A DNA stretch of 53,670 nucleotides from Phaeobacter sp. CECT 5382. Its GTDB lineage: Bacteria > Pseudomonadota > Alphaproteobacteria > Rhodobacterales > Rhodobacteraceae. Shown here one piece after another: positions 1-8,899 of the stretch. Position 1 is the first letter of the stretch. Each line of letters opens with the position of its first letter. Location of the stretch: contig NZ_CYSG01000023.1 of the NCBI RefSeq assembly GCF_001457775.1, positions 1 through 53,670 of the forward strand, read 5' to 3'. The notes under the pieces are model-generated. The model did not search any database and was not told where the DNA came from. It saw only the letters and a list, made by a program, of their open reading frames with translations. The translations under genes were made by a program, and so were the position numbers.

Positions 1-232
1 TGTACTTCGTAGGGGCCCAACTGCTCATATACTCCAGCTACCATGCTGGATTCACAAAATGAATCCCTCACCCGATTTGTGCAACAAAGCCATCTCTATC
101 GCTCTCGCCTCGTCTCCCCAGACTGCATTCTTGATCTGCCTCCGAGAGCGGTAAAGGGTGAGGTTGGAACGTGTCGGCACAAGCAGGGTCTTCGCATTGA
201 TTTTACCTCGGAATATGTGCATCACCTGAAGG
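1..232. other. Non-coding stretch upstream of nadD
   Basis: I see no convincing gene here. A short inverted repeat (TCCAGC, six-base loop, GCTGGA) lies near position 35-52, and CCTCACCC near 67 is complementary to GGGTGAGG near 156. An open frame of 84 codons on the plus strand has no family resemblance and runs into nadD in another frame, so I leave it out. Confidence 0.4.
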
Positions 233-841
233 ATGAGACAGGGGTTTCCATATCTGCGGGCAGGAATGCGCATCGGGCTGCTGGGGGGATCCTTTGATCC
301 GGCCCATCAGGGCCATTTGCAAATCACCAAAGCCGCCTTGCAGCAGTTCGACCTCGATCAGCTTTGGTGGCTGGTCTCGCCGGGCAATCCGCTGAAGGCG
401 CAGGCTCCGGCCAGCATGGCGCGGCGGGTGCAGGCCGCGCGCGATCTGGTGACAGATCCAAAGGTGCTGATCAGTGACATCGAAGCCCAGCTCGGGACCC
501 GCTACACCGCCGAAACCCTGCGCGCGATGCGGCGTGTCTATCCCGGGGTGCGCTTTACCTGGTTGATGGGGGCAGACAATCTGGCGCATTTCCATCGCTG
601 GAAGGACTGGCAAAACATCATGGAAACCGTTCCGATTGGCGTTTTGGCGCGTCCTGGGGACCGGATTTCGGCCAGACTGTCTCCGGCGGCCCAGATATAT
701 CGCGCCGCCATGCTGAAAGGCGCACAGAGTCAGCTGTTGTCCGGCCAGACTGCGCCGGCCTGGTGCTTTGTCAATGTGCCGATGGTGGACGCCAGCTCAA
801 CCGAGATCCGGGCAAAAGGCGCCTGGTCGCGCAAAGGCTGA
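233..841 (+). CDS. nadD: Nicotinate-nucleotide adenylyltransferase
   Basis: The enzyme adenylates nicotinate mononucleotide to deamido-NAD in cytosolic NAD synthesis. It is a single nucleotidyltransferase domain of 202 residues, normal for NadD. The nucleotide-binding loop [11 protein letters not shown] is at about residues 19-29, [10 protein letters not shown] follows at about 46-55, WLMGADN lies mid-protein, and the C-terminal SSTEIR motif matches the family's ISST-x-x-R. The ATG at 233 gives a short N-terminal extension; an ATG at 266 would start directly at the conserved strand [12 protein letters not shown]. Neither start has a well-spaced ribosome site, so the start is uncertain by 11 codons. 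Identification is secure. Confidence 0.93.
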   Translation: MRQGFPYLRAGMRIGLLGGSFDPAHQGHLQITKAALQQFDLDQLWWLVSPGNPLKAQAPASMARRVQAARDLVTDPKVLISDIEAQLGTRYTAETLRAMRRVYPGVRFTWLMGADNLAHFHRWKDWQNIMETVPIGVLARPGDRISARLSPAAQIYRAAMLKGAQSQLLSGQTAPAWCFVNVPMVDASSTEIRAKGAWSRKG

Positions 842-1081
842 CGGAGGGCTGGGATCATAGCACAGGCTTTGGCATTCGAAAAAAAACGAAGATATGCCAT
901 CTTGCCGACCCGTTCGCACGCAACATGGGCGGCGAAAGCTGCGCAAAATGCCCGCAGCAACGGCTGTGATGGTGGGCTGCGTGCAGGCAGCAAAGAGAAA
1001 ACAGGTGAAAGCAGATGGATCAGGCGATATGTTTCGGCTGCATTTGTTTTTTAGCAGTAATTTTACTAGATATTGACTGAC

Positions 1082-2590
1082 ATGATTTCAAGACGCTCCT
1101 TTCTTTCCGCCGCATCTGCGGCTTTGGCTTCCCCCGCACTTTTGGGGACGGCGGCGCTGGCCAGTGCGCCCCAAACCTCTTTGCGTCCCCTTGCCCGGTC
1201 CGGGGCTGCAGGTGCGGGCTCGGTCGCCCCAAAGCTGAGCCTCAAAACGCTGGTGTCACAATCGGGCCTGTCAGGTCAGGTGGCCTGCGCCGTGGCAAAC
1301 GTTAAAACCGGCGAGGTGTTGGAAACGCTGGACGGCAGTGCGGCTCTGCCACCTGCCAGTGTGGCAAAGGCGCTGACCGCGCTTTATGCGCTGGACACGC
1401 TTGGCGCGGGGCATCGATTTACCACCCGCATTCTGGCGACCGGCACGGTGAGCGGTAGCAGCCTGCGTGGTGATCTGATCCTCGCGGGTGGTGGGGATCC
1501 GATGTTGAATACGGATCATCTGGCCCAGCTGGCACGGGCGCTCAAGAACGCCGGTATCCGCGAGGTGCAGGGCGATTTCAAAATCTGGGACGGAGCATTG
1601 CCAGAGGTGCATACGATTGATAGCGATCAACCCGATCACGTGGGCTACAGCCCGGCGGTTTCGGGGATCGCGCTGAATTTCAACCGAGTGCATTTTGAAT
1701 GGAAACGGGCTGGCAAAGGCTGGTCGGTGAACATGGATGCGCGCACGGAAAAATACCGCCCCGAGGTCAGCATGGCGCGGATGAAGGTCGCGAGGCGGGC
1801 CGTGCCCGTCTATACCTATGCGGAACGCGGCGGCGCGGACCACTGGACCGTGGCCAATCAGGCGCTGGGCAAGGGCGGGTCACGTTGGCTGCCGGTGCGC
1901 CGTCCGGCCGACTATGCGGCGGATGTGTTTCGCACCATGGCGCGCGCGCATGGGATCACGTTGAAAAAGCCCAAGCGGATTAAATCACTTCCCCAGGCAA
2001 AGCTGCTGGCGCAGCATCACAGCCCGCCGCTGGATCTGATGCTGAAAGGGATGTTGAAGTATTCCAACAACCTCATGGCCGAGATGATCGGCATGGCGGC
2101 CACCAGCAAACGCAAGGGACGCCCCAGGGGCTTGAAGGATTCTGCGGCTGAGATGTCGCGTTGGGCGGCAACAAAATATGGCGCCAGTGCCATTCGCATG
2201 GTGGATCATTCCGGCCTCGGAGAGGCCTCGCGCGTGACCCCCAACGCGATGTTGTCGGTTCTGTTGTCGGCTCATAAGACGGGGGCGCTGAAGCCGCTTC
2301 TCAAGAAAGTCGCGTTGCGCGATGCCAAGGGGCGGGTGATCAAATCCCACCCCATCAAGGTCGCGGCCAAGACCGGCACGTTGAACTTCGTCTCGGGGCT
2401 TGGCGGTTTTATGACGGCGCCGGATGGTTCTGATTTGGCCCTTGCGATCTTTTCTGCCGATACCAAGGCACGTGCCCGTATCAGCCGGGCAGAGCGCGAA
2501 CGCCCCAGGGGGGGCAAGGCCTGGAACAAGAAGGCCAAGCGGTTGCAGCAACAGATGATCGAACGCTGGGGGCAGGTCTACGGCAGCTAG
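1082..2590 (+). CDS. dacB: D-alanyl-D-alanine carboxypeptidase/endopeptidase (PBP4 type)
   Basis: This is a periplasmic penicillin-binding protein of the S13 family that trims or cleaves peptidoglycan cross-links. The active-site motifs are all present: S-V-A-K near residue 93 (nucleophile serine and lysine), S-N-N in YSNNLMAEM, and K-T-G in AAKTGTLN. Between the first two motifs lies the long insert typical of PBP4. The N-terminus MISRRSFLSAASAALA carries a twin-arginine-like signal, pointing to Tat export. An in-frame TTG at 1073 exists, but the ATG at 1082 starts directly at the signal. The C-terminus is basic (KAWNKKAKRLQQQ). It converges with the molybdopterin gene 44 bases away. Confidence 0.92.
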   Translation: MISRRSFLSAASAALASPALLGTAALASAPQTSLRPLARSGAAGAGSVAPKLSLKTLVSQSGLSGQVACAVANVKTGEVLETLDGSAALPPASVAKALTALYALDTLGAGHRFTTRILATGTVSGSSLRGDLILAGGGDPMLNTDHLAQLARALKNAGIREVQGDFKIWDGALPEVHTIDSDQPDHVGYSPAVSGIALNFNRVHFEWKRAGKGWSVNMDARTEKYRPEVSMARMKVARRAVPVYTYAERGGADHWTVANQALGKGGSRWLPVRRPADYAADVFRTMARAHGITLKKPKRIKSLPQAKLLAQHHSPPLDLMLKGMLKYSNNLMAEMIGMAATSKRKGRPRGLKDSAAEMSRWAATKYGASAIRMVDHSGLGEASRVTPNAMLSVLLSAHKTGALKPLLKKVALRDAKGRVIKSHPIKVAAKTGTLNFVSGLGGFMTAPDGSDLALAIFSADTKARARISRAERERPRGGKAWNKKAKRLQQQMIERWGQVYGS

Positions 2591-2634
2591 TCGGTACTGC
2601 GCAGAAGCCTTCCCCAGCTGTTTGCGTATCGAGC

Positions 2635-4683
2635 TCAGGCCGATTTCACATCCACAAAGGTCTCATGATAGCAGGCACCGTCCTCGATATCTGTCCGGAT
2701 ATCTGCCGGGATCAGCGCGTTTACCGTCAGCCCCGTGTCAGAGCTGGCGCGCCAGGTGCCTTTCGGCGAATAGAGCACCCCCGGACGGGTCGCATCGCTC
2801 ACTTTGAGCCGTAGCGTGACCGCGCCCTGCGCGTTCCAGACCGTGATCTCAGTGCCATCTTGCAGGCCGCGCGTTTGTGCGTCGAAAGGATGCATCTCGA
2901 CCTCTTCCAGCCCTTGCGAAGCGGGATCACTGCCAAAGGTGGCATTGGTGCGTTTTGACGATGACGGCGTGATCAGCGTGAAGGGCAGCGATCGGACCAC
3001 GGGGTCATAGCGCGGCACGCCATAGCCATAGCGGGTCTGATAGGCCTCACTGAACAGCTCAATCTTGCCAGAAGGGGTTGCGGGCATGACATTGTGGCAC
3101 AGGATGAGGCTCTCGCCGTTGGCGGCTGTCATTTCGATGGCACTGTCCAGTGGGATCTGGCTGGGGCGTTGCCCGGCTAGTTGCGGATGGTCCGCGTCAA
3201 TGGCCTCGTCCATCAGTTGGGCATCACTGGCCTGAAACAGCGCGTCGTCATAGCCAAACCGCGCCGCCAGACGGCGGAAGATCTCAGTATTGGGCAGGCT
3301 TTCACCCACACAGGGAATGACGGGAGCGGCACGTTGCAGGTAGTTTTGCCCGTAAGCGCCATAGATATCGTCGAACTCGAAATGAGTGGCGGCAGGTAGG
3401 ATTACATCGCACATCGCCATACTGTCGGTCATCACCACATCACAGCCCGCGATGAACAGGTCCTCGCGCATCAGCGCCTTGATCAGATTGGCCTGATCCG
3501 GGTGGGTGGCGACAGGGTTGTGGTTGTAGATCATCGTTGCCTTGATCGGTGTCTCAAGACTGTCATCCTGCAGCACCGCAGCAAGGTCCACGATATTGAA
3601 GCACCGGGTGCCTGGCTTGATCAGATGGTCACCATGCAGGCGGGCCTGGGTTTTGGGGGTGGCAACACCGGATTTGGCCAGAACACCTGCGCCGAGGCGG
3701 CCGTGCTGGCCCAGCAGCGCAGGCAGCACCATGGCGGCCCGCAGGCCAGAGCCACCAGAGCGCCCCCGCTCAATACCATTGCCAAAGGCGCAGGCCATGG
3801 ATTTCGCCGCGACCATCAGATCCGCCAGGGCGTGAAATTCTTCGGCGGCGATACCACAGAGCGCGGTCACCGTTGCCAGATCATATAGCCGCGCCTGCGC
3901 CATATAGGGATCAAACCCGGTGACCCATTGATCGATAAAACCCTTGTCGAGCGCTGCGCGCCGCTCCAGTTCAGCGGCCAACCCCATGGCAAGCACAACA
4001 TCGGTGCCGGGTTTGATTTGCAGATGCATATCGCACTGTTCGGCGATCTTGATCCGCTTGGGGTCGATCACCACCAGTTTGCCACCGCGCGCGCGCATCT
4101 GTTTCAGCAAGGGGGCCAGATGCAGGTTGGAGACGGTGACATTGTTGCCCCAGACCAGCACCAGATCACTATGGACCACCTGCATCGGCGGCATGCCGGG
4201 TGCGTTGCCAAAGACGCTGGCATAGGCCCCGCCGCGCACACCACCACAGAGCGGCCCACGGTTCAGCAGGCTTGCGCCCATATGATAGAAAAAACGGCGA
4301 TCCATGGATCCTGCTGCCAGCTCTCCGTGCGGGCCGGCATAGTTGAACGGCAGCACGGATTGCGGTCCATGGGTATCGATTGCCTGGGTGAAACCAGCAT
4401 GGACCATGTCCAGCGCGGCATCCCAGCTGATCTGTTCAAACTGCCCCGATCCACGTGGGCCGACACGTTTTAGCGGGTGTGTCAGGCGGGCCTTGCCATG
4501 CAGGAATTCCGGATAGTAGCGCGCCACCTTGTTGCAAATGACGCCATCGGTGTAGGGGTTTGCCTTTGATCCTTTGACGGCGACCACTCTGTCGTCCTGT
4601 ACCTGCACATTCAGGCTGCAGGTGTCAGGGCAGTCCAGCGGACAGACCGAAGGCAGGGAGTGGATTTCAAGTGGCTTGTTCAT
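2635..4683 (-). CDS. Molybdopterin-dependent oxidoreductase (DMSO reductase family)
   Basis: This is a 682-residue oxidoreductase of the Mo/W-bisPGD family. The N-terminal Fe4S4 domain shows VCPLDCPDTCSLNV (three spaced cysteines) and a fourth in VICNK. The molybdopterin oxidoreductase domain follows, then the C-terminal dinucleotide-binding domain (about residues 560-680, with TPSSSKRTNATF). The stretch NRGPLCGGVRGG near residue 140 places a cysteine where family members carry the Mo-ligating Cys, SeCys or Ser; that assignment is inference. There is no Tat signal and no FeS or membrane subunit gene nearby, so a cytoplasmic single-subunit enzyme is likely. The substrate is unknown. A GGAG ribosome site sits six bases before the ATG. 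Confidence 0.87.
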   Translation of the reverse strand: MNKPLEIHSLPSVCPLDCPDTCSLNVQVQDDRVVAVKGSKANPYTDGVICNKVARYYPEFLHGKARLTHPLKRVGPRGSGQFEQISWDAALDMVHAGFTQAIDTHGPQSVLPFNYAGPHGELAAGSMDRRFFYHMGASLLNRGPLCGGVRGGAYASVFGNAPGMPPMQVVHSDLVLVWGNNVTVSNLHLAPLLKQMRARGGKLVVIDPKRIKIAEQCDMHLQIKPGTDVVLAMGLAAELERRAALDKGFIDQWVTGFDPYMAQARLYDLATVTALCGIAAEEFHALADLMVAAKSMACAFGNGIERGRSGGSGLRAAMVLPALLGQHGRLGAGVLAKSGVATPKTQARLHGDHLIKPGTRCFNIVDLAAVLQDDSLETPIKATMIYNHNPVATHPDQANLIKALMREDLFIAGCDVVMTDSMAMCDVILPAATHFEFDDIYGAYGQNYLQRAAPVIPCVGESLPNTEIFRRLAARFGYDDALFQASDAQLMDEAIDADHPQLAGQRPSQIPLDSAIEMTAANGESLILCHNVMPATPSGKIELFSEAYQTRYGYGVPRYDPVVRSLPFTLITPSSSKRTNATFGSDPASQGLEEVEMHPFDAQTRGLQDGTEITVWNAQGAVTLRLKVSDATRPGVLYSPKGTWRASSDTGLTVNALIPADIRTDIEDGACYHETFVDVKSA

Positions 4684-4837
4684 GGCGGGCTCCGAAAGCA
4701 GTAGCTGGAGTCCGGTGTAGCGGGGAACTGGTTTGACGAATAAGGGCCAAAACAGATTAAAATGAGCAGACCAATTGCGCGCTGGAAACTGTTCTGCTCA
4801 GACGTGGTCGGTGTAAATCGTCTTGAAAAGGCAGCGC

Positions 4838-5269
4838 CTAGACCATGTGGCGGGCGCGGGCACCGCGTTCGATGGCGGCGGCATGCAACCGGTCGATGTT
4901 CAGCTCGTAGCGGACCTCGGCCAGGAATTCGAGCTCGGTCTCGGCCAGTTTTCCATCTGCTGCCGCAACATCGCAGGCCAGCGCATAGGCGGTTTCATAG
5001 AGCCGCTCCGGCAGATCATCGAGGATCAGACCAAAAAGTGCTTCCAGCCCGTCTTCCTGTTCAAACAGATCCAACACGGTTTTTGAAATCCGCGTCATGC
5101 GGTCGATGTCATAATCGGCAAAGACCGGCAGCATGTTGACTGCGGACTGGATCTTGACCAATTCAGCCGTACGGATGTTTTCGTCCGAGGCAGAAACTGC
5201 CACCATCAGGGCCACCAGGCAGTCCTGCGGAGACATAGAGTGGGGTGAGTGGGGCGTTTGCTCGGGCAT
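4838..5269 (-). CDS. TerB-like protein
   Basis: This 143-residue soluble protein resembles the TerB/tellurite-resistance fold: two copies of an acidic helix-loop motif can be seen, SASDENIRTAELVKIQ and AAADGKLAETELEFL, which in TerB bind metal. I chose the ATG at 5269 because AAGGA lies about seven bases upstream; the frame is open further upstream but that part has no family character. No other ter genes are present, so a role in tellurite resistance should not be assumed. These stand-alone proteins are common in Rhodobacteraceae with unknown function. Confidence 0.72.
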   Translation of the reverse strand: MPEQTPHSPHSMSPQDCLVALMVAVSASDENIRTAELVKIQSAVNMLPVFADYDIDRMTRISKTVLDLFEQEDGLEALFGLILDDLPERLYETAYALACDVAAADGKLAETELEFLAEVRYELNIDRLHAAAIERGARARHMV

Positions 5270-5428
5270 GGGAAATCCTTTTCGGGCATATATGCTTCGA
5301 TCAGGATAGGCATGGCCAGGGGCAAGGTTCAACTGCTGTCCCTGGCGTATTTTTATGAAACTGGCGGGAAACGGCCCAGCCTGCAATGTCATTTGCCGAC
5401 GCGGCGTGCACAGGCACTGGTGCAGGCG

Positions 5429-5923
5429 CTAGGTTTGCGCGCTGAACCGATAGGTGATCTGCTCAAAACTCGCTTCGGCAAATCCATAAGCAAAGCGCAA
5501 CCCATCCGGCCCGGCCTGGGTATCGTGCTCGGCATTGGCAGGCACATAGATGGCAATGCCAGGGCGCATTTCATGCGGTGTGCCATCTATGGTCACGATG
5601 CCTGACCCTTCGAGCCCAAAATAGAATTCGGCCGGGTCATGACGATGCGGCAGCAGGCGGCCATAGGGTTCAAACTCGGCAATGCCCAGCACCATATCGC
5701 GTGATTTTTCAGAGCAGCTGTTGATCAATGTACGCCAGCGGACCTCTCCATAGGCGGCATCGGTGCCGCCAGAAAGGGGAACCTGTGCTGCATCCACCAC
5801 CAGGAGGTTGTCCTGGGGGGCGTGTGGCAGGTTGGAGGCCTGATGCAGCTGTTCGGTATCGCTGAGATCAATGGCAAGGGTGGTCATGTCCGTTGCAGTA
5901 TCCTGGGGCATTTCCTGTTGCAT
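5429..5923 (-). CDS. dddW: Cupin, candidate DMSP lyase DddW
   Basis: This is a 164-residue protein with one cupin barrel in its C-terminal half. The metal-binding set H93-x-H95-x3-E99-x-Y101 (PHRHDPAEFY) and H133 (NAEH) is intact. If translation is counted from Met13, the protein has 152 residues and these become H81, H83, E87, Y89 and H121, the length and ligand numbers I recall for Ruegeria pomeroyi DddW, an iron-dependent enzyme that splits dimethylsulfoniopropionate into acrylate and dimethyl sulfide. The divergent LysR regulator copies the dddW arrangement in that species. A GGAGG ribosome site nine bases before 5923 supports the longer start. Other single-domain cupins share this metal motif, so the function remains inferred. 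Confidence 0.68.
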   Translation of the reverse strand: MQQEMPQDTATDMTTLAIDLSDTEQLHQASNLPHAPQDNLLVVDAAQVPLSGGTDAAYGEVRWRTLINSCSEKSRDMVLGIAEFEPYGRLLPHRHDPAEFYFGLEGSGIVTIDGTPHEMRPGIAIYVPANAEHDTQAGPDGLRFAYGFAEASFEQITYRFSAQT

Positions 5924-6038
5924 GTGCTGAGGCCTCCGTGAGGTTTGTGTGAGTGATGACTGATCTCAGATAAGGGGCTTTTTGTGTTTCACTCAATGCG
6001 CTAAAGCTGCAGTATAATATACACTGAGGTTATGATAG
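5924..6038. promoter_or_regulatory. Divergent promoter region, cupin/LysR
   Basis: This 115-base AT-rich spacer separates the two divergent genes, the usual place for a LysR-type operator. A TATAAT hexamer is at 6013-6018, oriented towards the regulator. CTGATCTCAG at 5960-5969 is a small inverted repeat. I do not see a clean T-N11-A LysR box. Confidence 0.45.
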
Positions 6039-6932
6039 ATGGAGCGTCTTCCCAGCTTTTCGGGGCTCACGGCTTTCTACGCGGCGGCACGCCATGGTAC
6101 ACTGACAGCGGCTGCGGATGAGTTGAATGTTTCGCAACCGGCAGTTTCGCGTCGGATCGCGACATTGGAGGCCGATCTGGGCTGTGATCTGTTTGACAGA
6201 ACTCATAAGCCAGCCCGTATTACCCATGCTGGTAAGGAACTTTTGCAGGCCTTGCACAGTGGTTTTGGCCAGATCGAAGATGCAGTTTCACAAATCAGAA
6301 AAGCGGCAGAAACGCGGGTCGTGACGGTGACGGCCCCCTCTGGTTTTGTTGGTTTTTGGCTCATTCCACGCTTGGGTGAATTGGAGCAGGCCTTTCCCGA
6401 AGTAACGATTCGTATCATAAGCCAAGAGTATGGAGAGGCGGTGCGCCCAGGTGATCTGACCGTTCGCTTTGGTCTGCCCGGTGGCGGCGGGGACGCAGAG
6501 ACGCGCCTGCTGAGCGATGAGGTCTATGCTGCGGCAAGCCCGCTTTATCTGTCGCGTCTCGGCATGACGGCACAGGACTATGATTTTTCCCGCATGACCC
6601 TGTTGACCATGGAGGCTGCCCGCAGCCAGTGGCATGACTGGCCAAGCTGGTTCAAATCTGCAGGTCAGGTGATGCCGCGCGGCGCGCGGGTGCTGGACTT
6701 CAGCTCTTATGCCATGCTGGTCAATGCCGGGCTGGCGGGGCAGGGGATCTTTCTCGCCTGGGGCGGGATTCTTGACAGTTTCATCGAGACTGGCGCCTTG
6801 TTGCAACTACAGGCGCCAGTCACCACATCGGCGCGCGGCTACTTTGCCGGGCTGCGGGATGGGGCTGCTGCCCAACAGGATGTACGGCAAATTCTGGACT
6901 GGATTGTCGAAAAGGCGCATTTTCCTGGCTGA
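6039..6932 (+). CDS. LysR-type transcriptional regulator
   Basis: This 297-residue regulator has an N-terminal winged helix-turn-helix (about residues 5-64; AAADELNVSQPAVSRRI is the recognition region) and a substrate-binding LysR domain from about residue 92. The sequence resembles the GcvA branch. GAGG nine bases ahead supports the ATG. It is divergent from the cupin gene at 5429-5923 and very likely controls it; if that gene is dddW, the inducer would be DMSP or a breakdown product, as described for the Ruegeria pomeroyi pair. That link is inference from arrangement. Confidence 0.88.
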   Translation: MERLPSFSGLTAFYAAARHGTLTAAADELNVSQPAVSRRIATLEADLGCDLFDRTHKPARITHAGKELLQALHSGFGQIEDAVSQIRKAAETRVVTVTAPSGFVGFWLIPRLGELEQAFPEVTIRIISQEYGEAVRPGDLTVRFGLPGGGGDAETRLLSDEVYAAASPLYLSRLGMTAQDYDFSRMTLLTMEAARSQWHDWPSWFKSAGQVMPRGARVLDFSSYAMLVNAGLAGQGIFLAWGGILDSFIETGALLQLQAPVTTSARGYFAGLRDGAAAQQDVRQILDWIVEKAHFPG

Positions 6933-7058
6933 AACCTGTGCGCGGCGGGCTCTCTTCATTGACTCATGCTGCATCTGCGCAATAGATCAAGCCGACCTGC
7001 TGCACTGGGCAGCGGGGCACGAATATGCGGCCATCGGGGCCGCTGATGGAGAACAGCA

Positions 7059-8696
7059 ATGTTTGAACTGCGCGACACCGCTCTCAAGAGCAAGGCCTGG
7101 CCGTTTGAAGAAGCCCGTCGGGTGCTCAAACGTTATGCCAAGGGCGCGCCAGAAAAGGGCTATGTGCTGTTTGAAACCGGCTATGGCCCCTCGGGCCTGC
7201 CGCATATCGGCACCTTTGGCGAAGTCGCACGGACCACGATGATCAAGACCGCCTTTGAGGTGATCAGCGATATCCCCACCAAACTGATCTGTTTTTCCGA
7301 CGATCTGGACGGCATGCGCAAGGTTCCGGGCAATGTGCCCAACCCCGAAAGCCTGACGGAGCATCTGCAAAAGCCGCTGACCTCGGTACCGGATCCCTTT
7401 GGCACCCATGAAAGCTTTGGTCATCACAACAATGCCATGCTGCGCCGGTTTCTTGATACCTTTGGGTTCGAGTATGAATTCTATTCCGCGACTGAGTTTT
7501 ATGGCTCTGGCCAGTTCGACGAGGTGCTCAAGCGCGCCGTTGAGAAATACGACGAGATCATGGAAGTGATGCTGGCGTCATTGCGCGAAGAACGTCGTCA
7601 GACCTATTCGATTTTTCTGCCGTTTCATCCTGAAACCGGCCGGGTGCTCTATGTGCCGATGAAAAAGGTCGATGCTGAAAACCACACCATCACCTTTGAT
7701 GACGAAGACGGCAAGGAATGGACGCTGCCGGTCACCGGCGGCAATGTGAAACTGCAGTGGAAGCCGGACTTTGGCGCGCGCTGGGCGGCACTCGAGGTTG
7801 ATTTCGAGATGTACGGCAAGGACCACAGCACCAACACACCGATCTATGACAAGATCTGCCGCATTCTGGGCCATCGCGCGCCGGATCATTTCACCTATGA
7901 ATTGTTCCTGGATGCCAATGGGCAGAAGATCTCCAAAACCTCCGGCAACGGGATTTCGATCGACGAATGGCTGACCTATGCCAGTTCCGAAAGCCTGTCG
8001 TATTTCATGTATCTCAAGCCCAAAACCGCCAAGCGGATGCATTTTGATGTGATCCCAAAAGCAGTGGATGAATATCACCAGCAACTGCGTGCCTATGCGA
8101 CGCAGGATCTGAAGGCGCAGCTGAACAACCCGGTCTGGCACATCCACGGCGGTGACGTGCCGCAGTCGGATATGGTGGTGCCGTTCAGCATGCTGTTGAA
8201 CCTGGCCTCGGCCTCTAGTGCTGAAGACAAGGCAACCATGTGGGGCTTTATCAACAAATACGCCCCCGATGCGACGCCTGAAAGCAACCCGACCATGGAT
8301 CAGGCGGCAGGGTTCGCGGTCGCCTATTTCAATGACTATGTGAAGCCGACTAAAGTCTTCCGCGCCCCTTCTGATCAGGAACGGACAGCACTGCAGGACC
8401 TGGCGGATGCGTTGAAATCGCCTGAGGCTGCGCTGGCCGCGATTGCCAAGAAGAACGAGATTGTCGGCAAGGATGATACCCTGCCGGAGGCCAATTTCGC
8501 GGATGAAGAATTTTTGCAATCGGTGGTCTTTGCCATTGGCAAGATCCACGGTTTTGAGCCGCTGCGCGATTGGTTCACCGCCATCTATGAGGTGCTTCTG
8601 GGCGCCAGCCAGGGGCCGCGTTTTGGTGGCTTCATTGCGCTTTACGGCGTCGCTGAAACTATCGCGCTGATCGAAAAGGCGCTGGCGGCCGAATAG
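7059..8696 (+). CDS. lysS: Lysyl-tRNA synthetase, class I
   Basis: The enzyme charges tRNA-Lys with lysine. Unlike the class II enzyme of most bacteria, this is the archaeal-type class I form standard in alphaproteobacteria. The Rossmann-fold signatures are [16 protein letters not shown] (HIGH-type, residues 49-52) and KISKTSGN (KMSKS-type, near residue 290). At 545 residues the length is normal. GGAGA lies eight bases before the ATG. A strong hairpin with a T-run follows 20 bases downstream, so it appears to be a single-gene unit. Confidence 0.95.
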   Translation: MFELRDTALKSKAWPFEEARRVLKRYAKGAPEKGYVLFETGYGPSGLPHIGTFGEVARTTMIKTAFEVISDIPTKLICFSDDLDGMRKVPGNVPNPESLTEHLQKPLTSVPDPFGTHESFGHHNNAMLRRFLDTFGFEYEFYSATEFYGSGQFDEVLKRAVEKYDEIMEVMLASLREERRQTYSIFLPFHPETGRVLYVPMKKVDAENHTITFDDEDGKEWTLPVTGGNVKLQWKPDFGARWAALEVDFEMYGKDHSTNTPIYDKICRILGHRAPDHFTYELFLDANGQKISKTSGNGISIDEWLTYASSESLSYFMYLKPKTAKRMHFDVIPKAVDEYHQQLRAYATQDLKAQLNNPVWHIHGGDVPQSDMVVPFSMLLNLASASSAEDKATMWGFINKYAPDATPESNPTMDQAAGFAVAYFNDYVKPTKVFRAPSDQERTALQDLADALKSPEAALAAIAKKNEIVGKDDTLPEANFADEEFLQSVVFAIGKIHGFEPLRDWFTAIYEVLLGASQGPRFGGFIALYGVAETIALIEKALAAE

Positions 8697-8718
8697 GTCT
8701 GCAAGATATAAGGTTTGA

Positions 8719-8745
8719 AGAGCGCCCTTTGGGGCGCTCTTTTTG
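8719..8745 (+). terminator. Rho-independent terminator after lysS
   Basis: A nine-base-pair stem AGAGCGCCC / GGGCGCTCT with a four-base loop is followed directly by TTTTT, 22 bases after the lysS stop codon. Confidence 0.88.
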
Positions 8746-8899
8746 TTTGAACTGTTTCCGCGCCGGGACCTGCCCAAGCAAAGCAAAGCAAGGCGATCGA
8801 GGGTGCATGGCCTGCGTACGCCCTGCTTGGCTGGCCTTAATCCCGAACCCCTAGCTCTGTGCAGCAATTGGCGTGCGCGCTGCAGGAAAGGGTTTTGGG

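Noticed and set aside
43-297. 84-codon frame overlapping the nadD start
   Set aside because: No family resemblance, overlaps nadD, no convincing ribosome site.
4838-5269. Tellurite-resistance function from the TerB-like protein
   Set aside because: No terA, terC, terD or terE genes nearby; the domain alone does not indicate resistance.
7059-8696. Class I lysyl-tRNA synthetase as a sign of archaeal gene transfer
   Set aside because: This form is the ordinary lysyl-tRNA synthetase of alphaproteobacteria.
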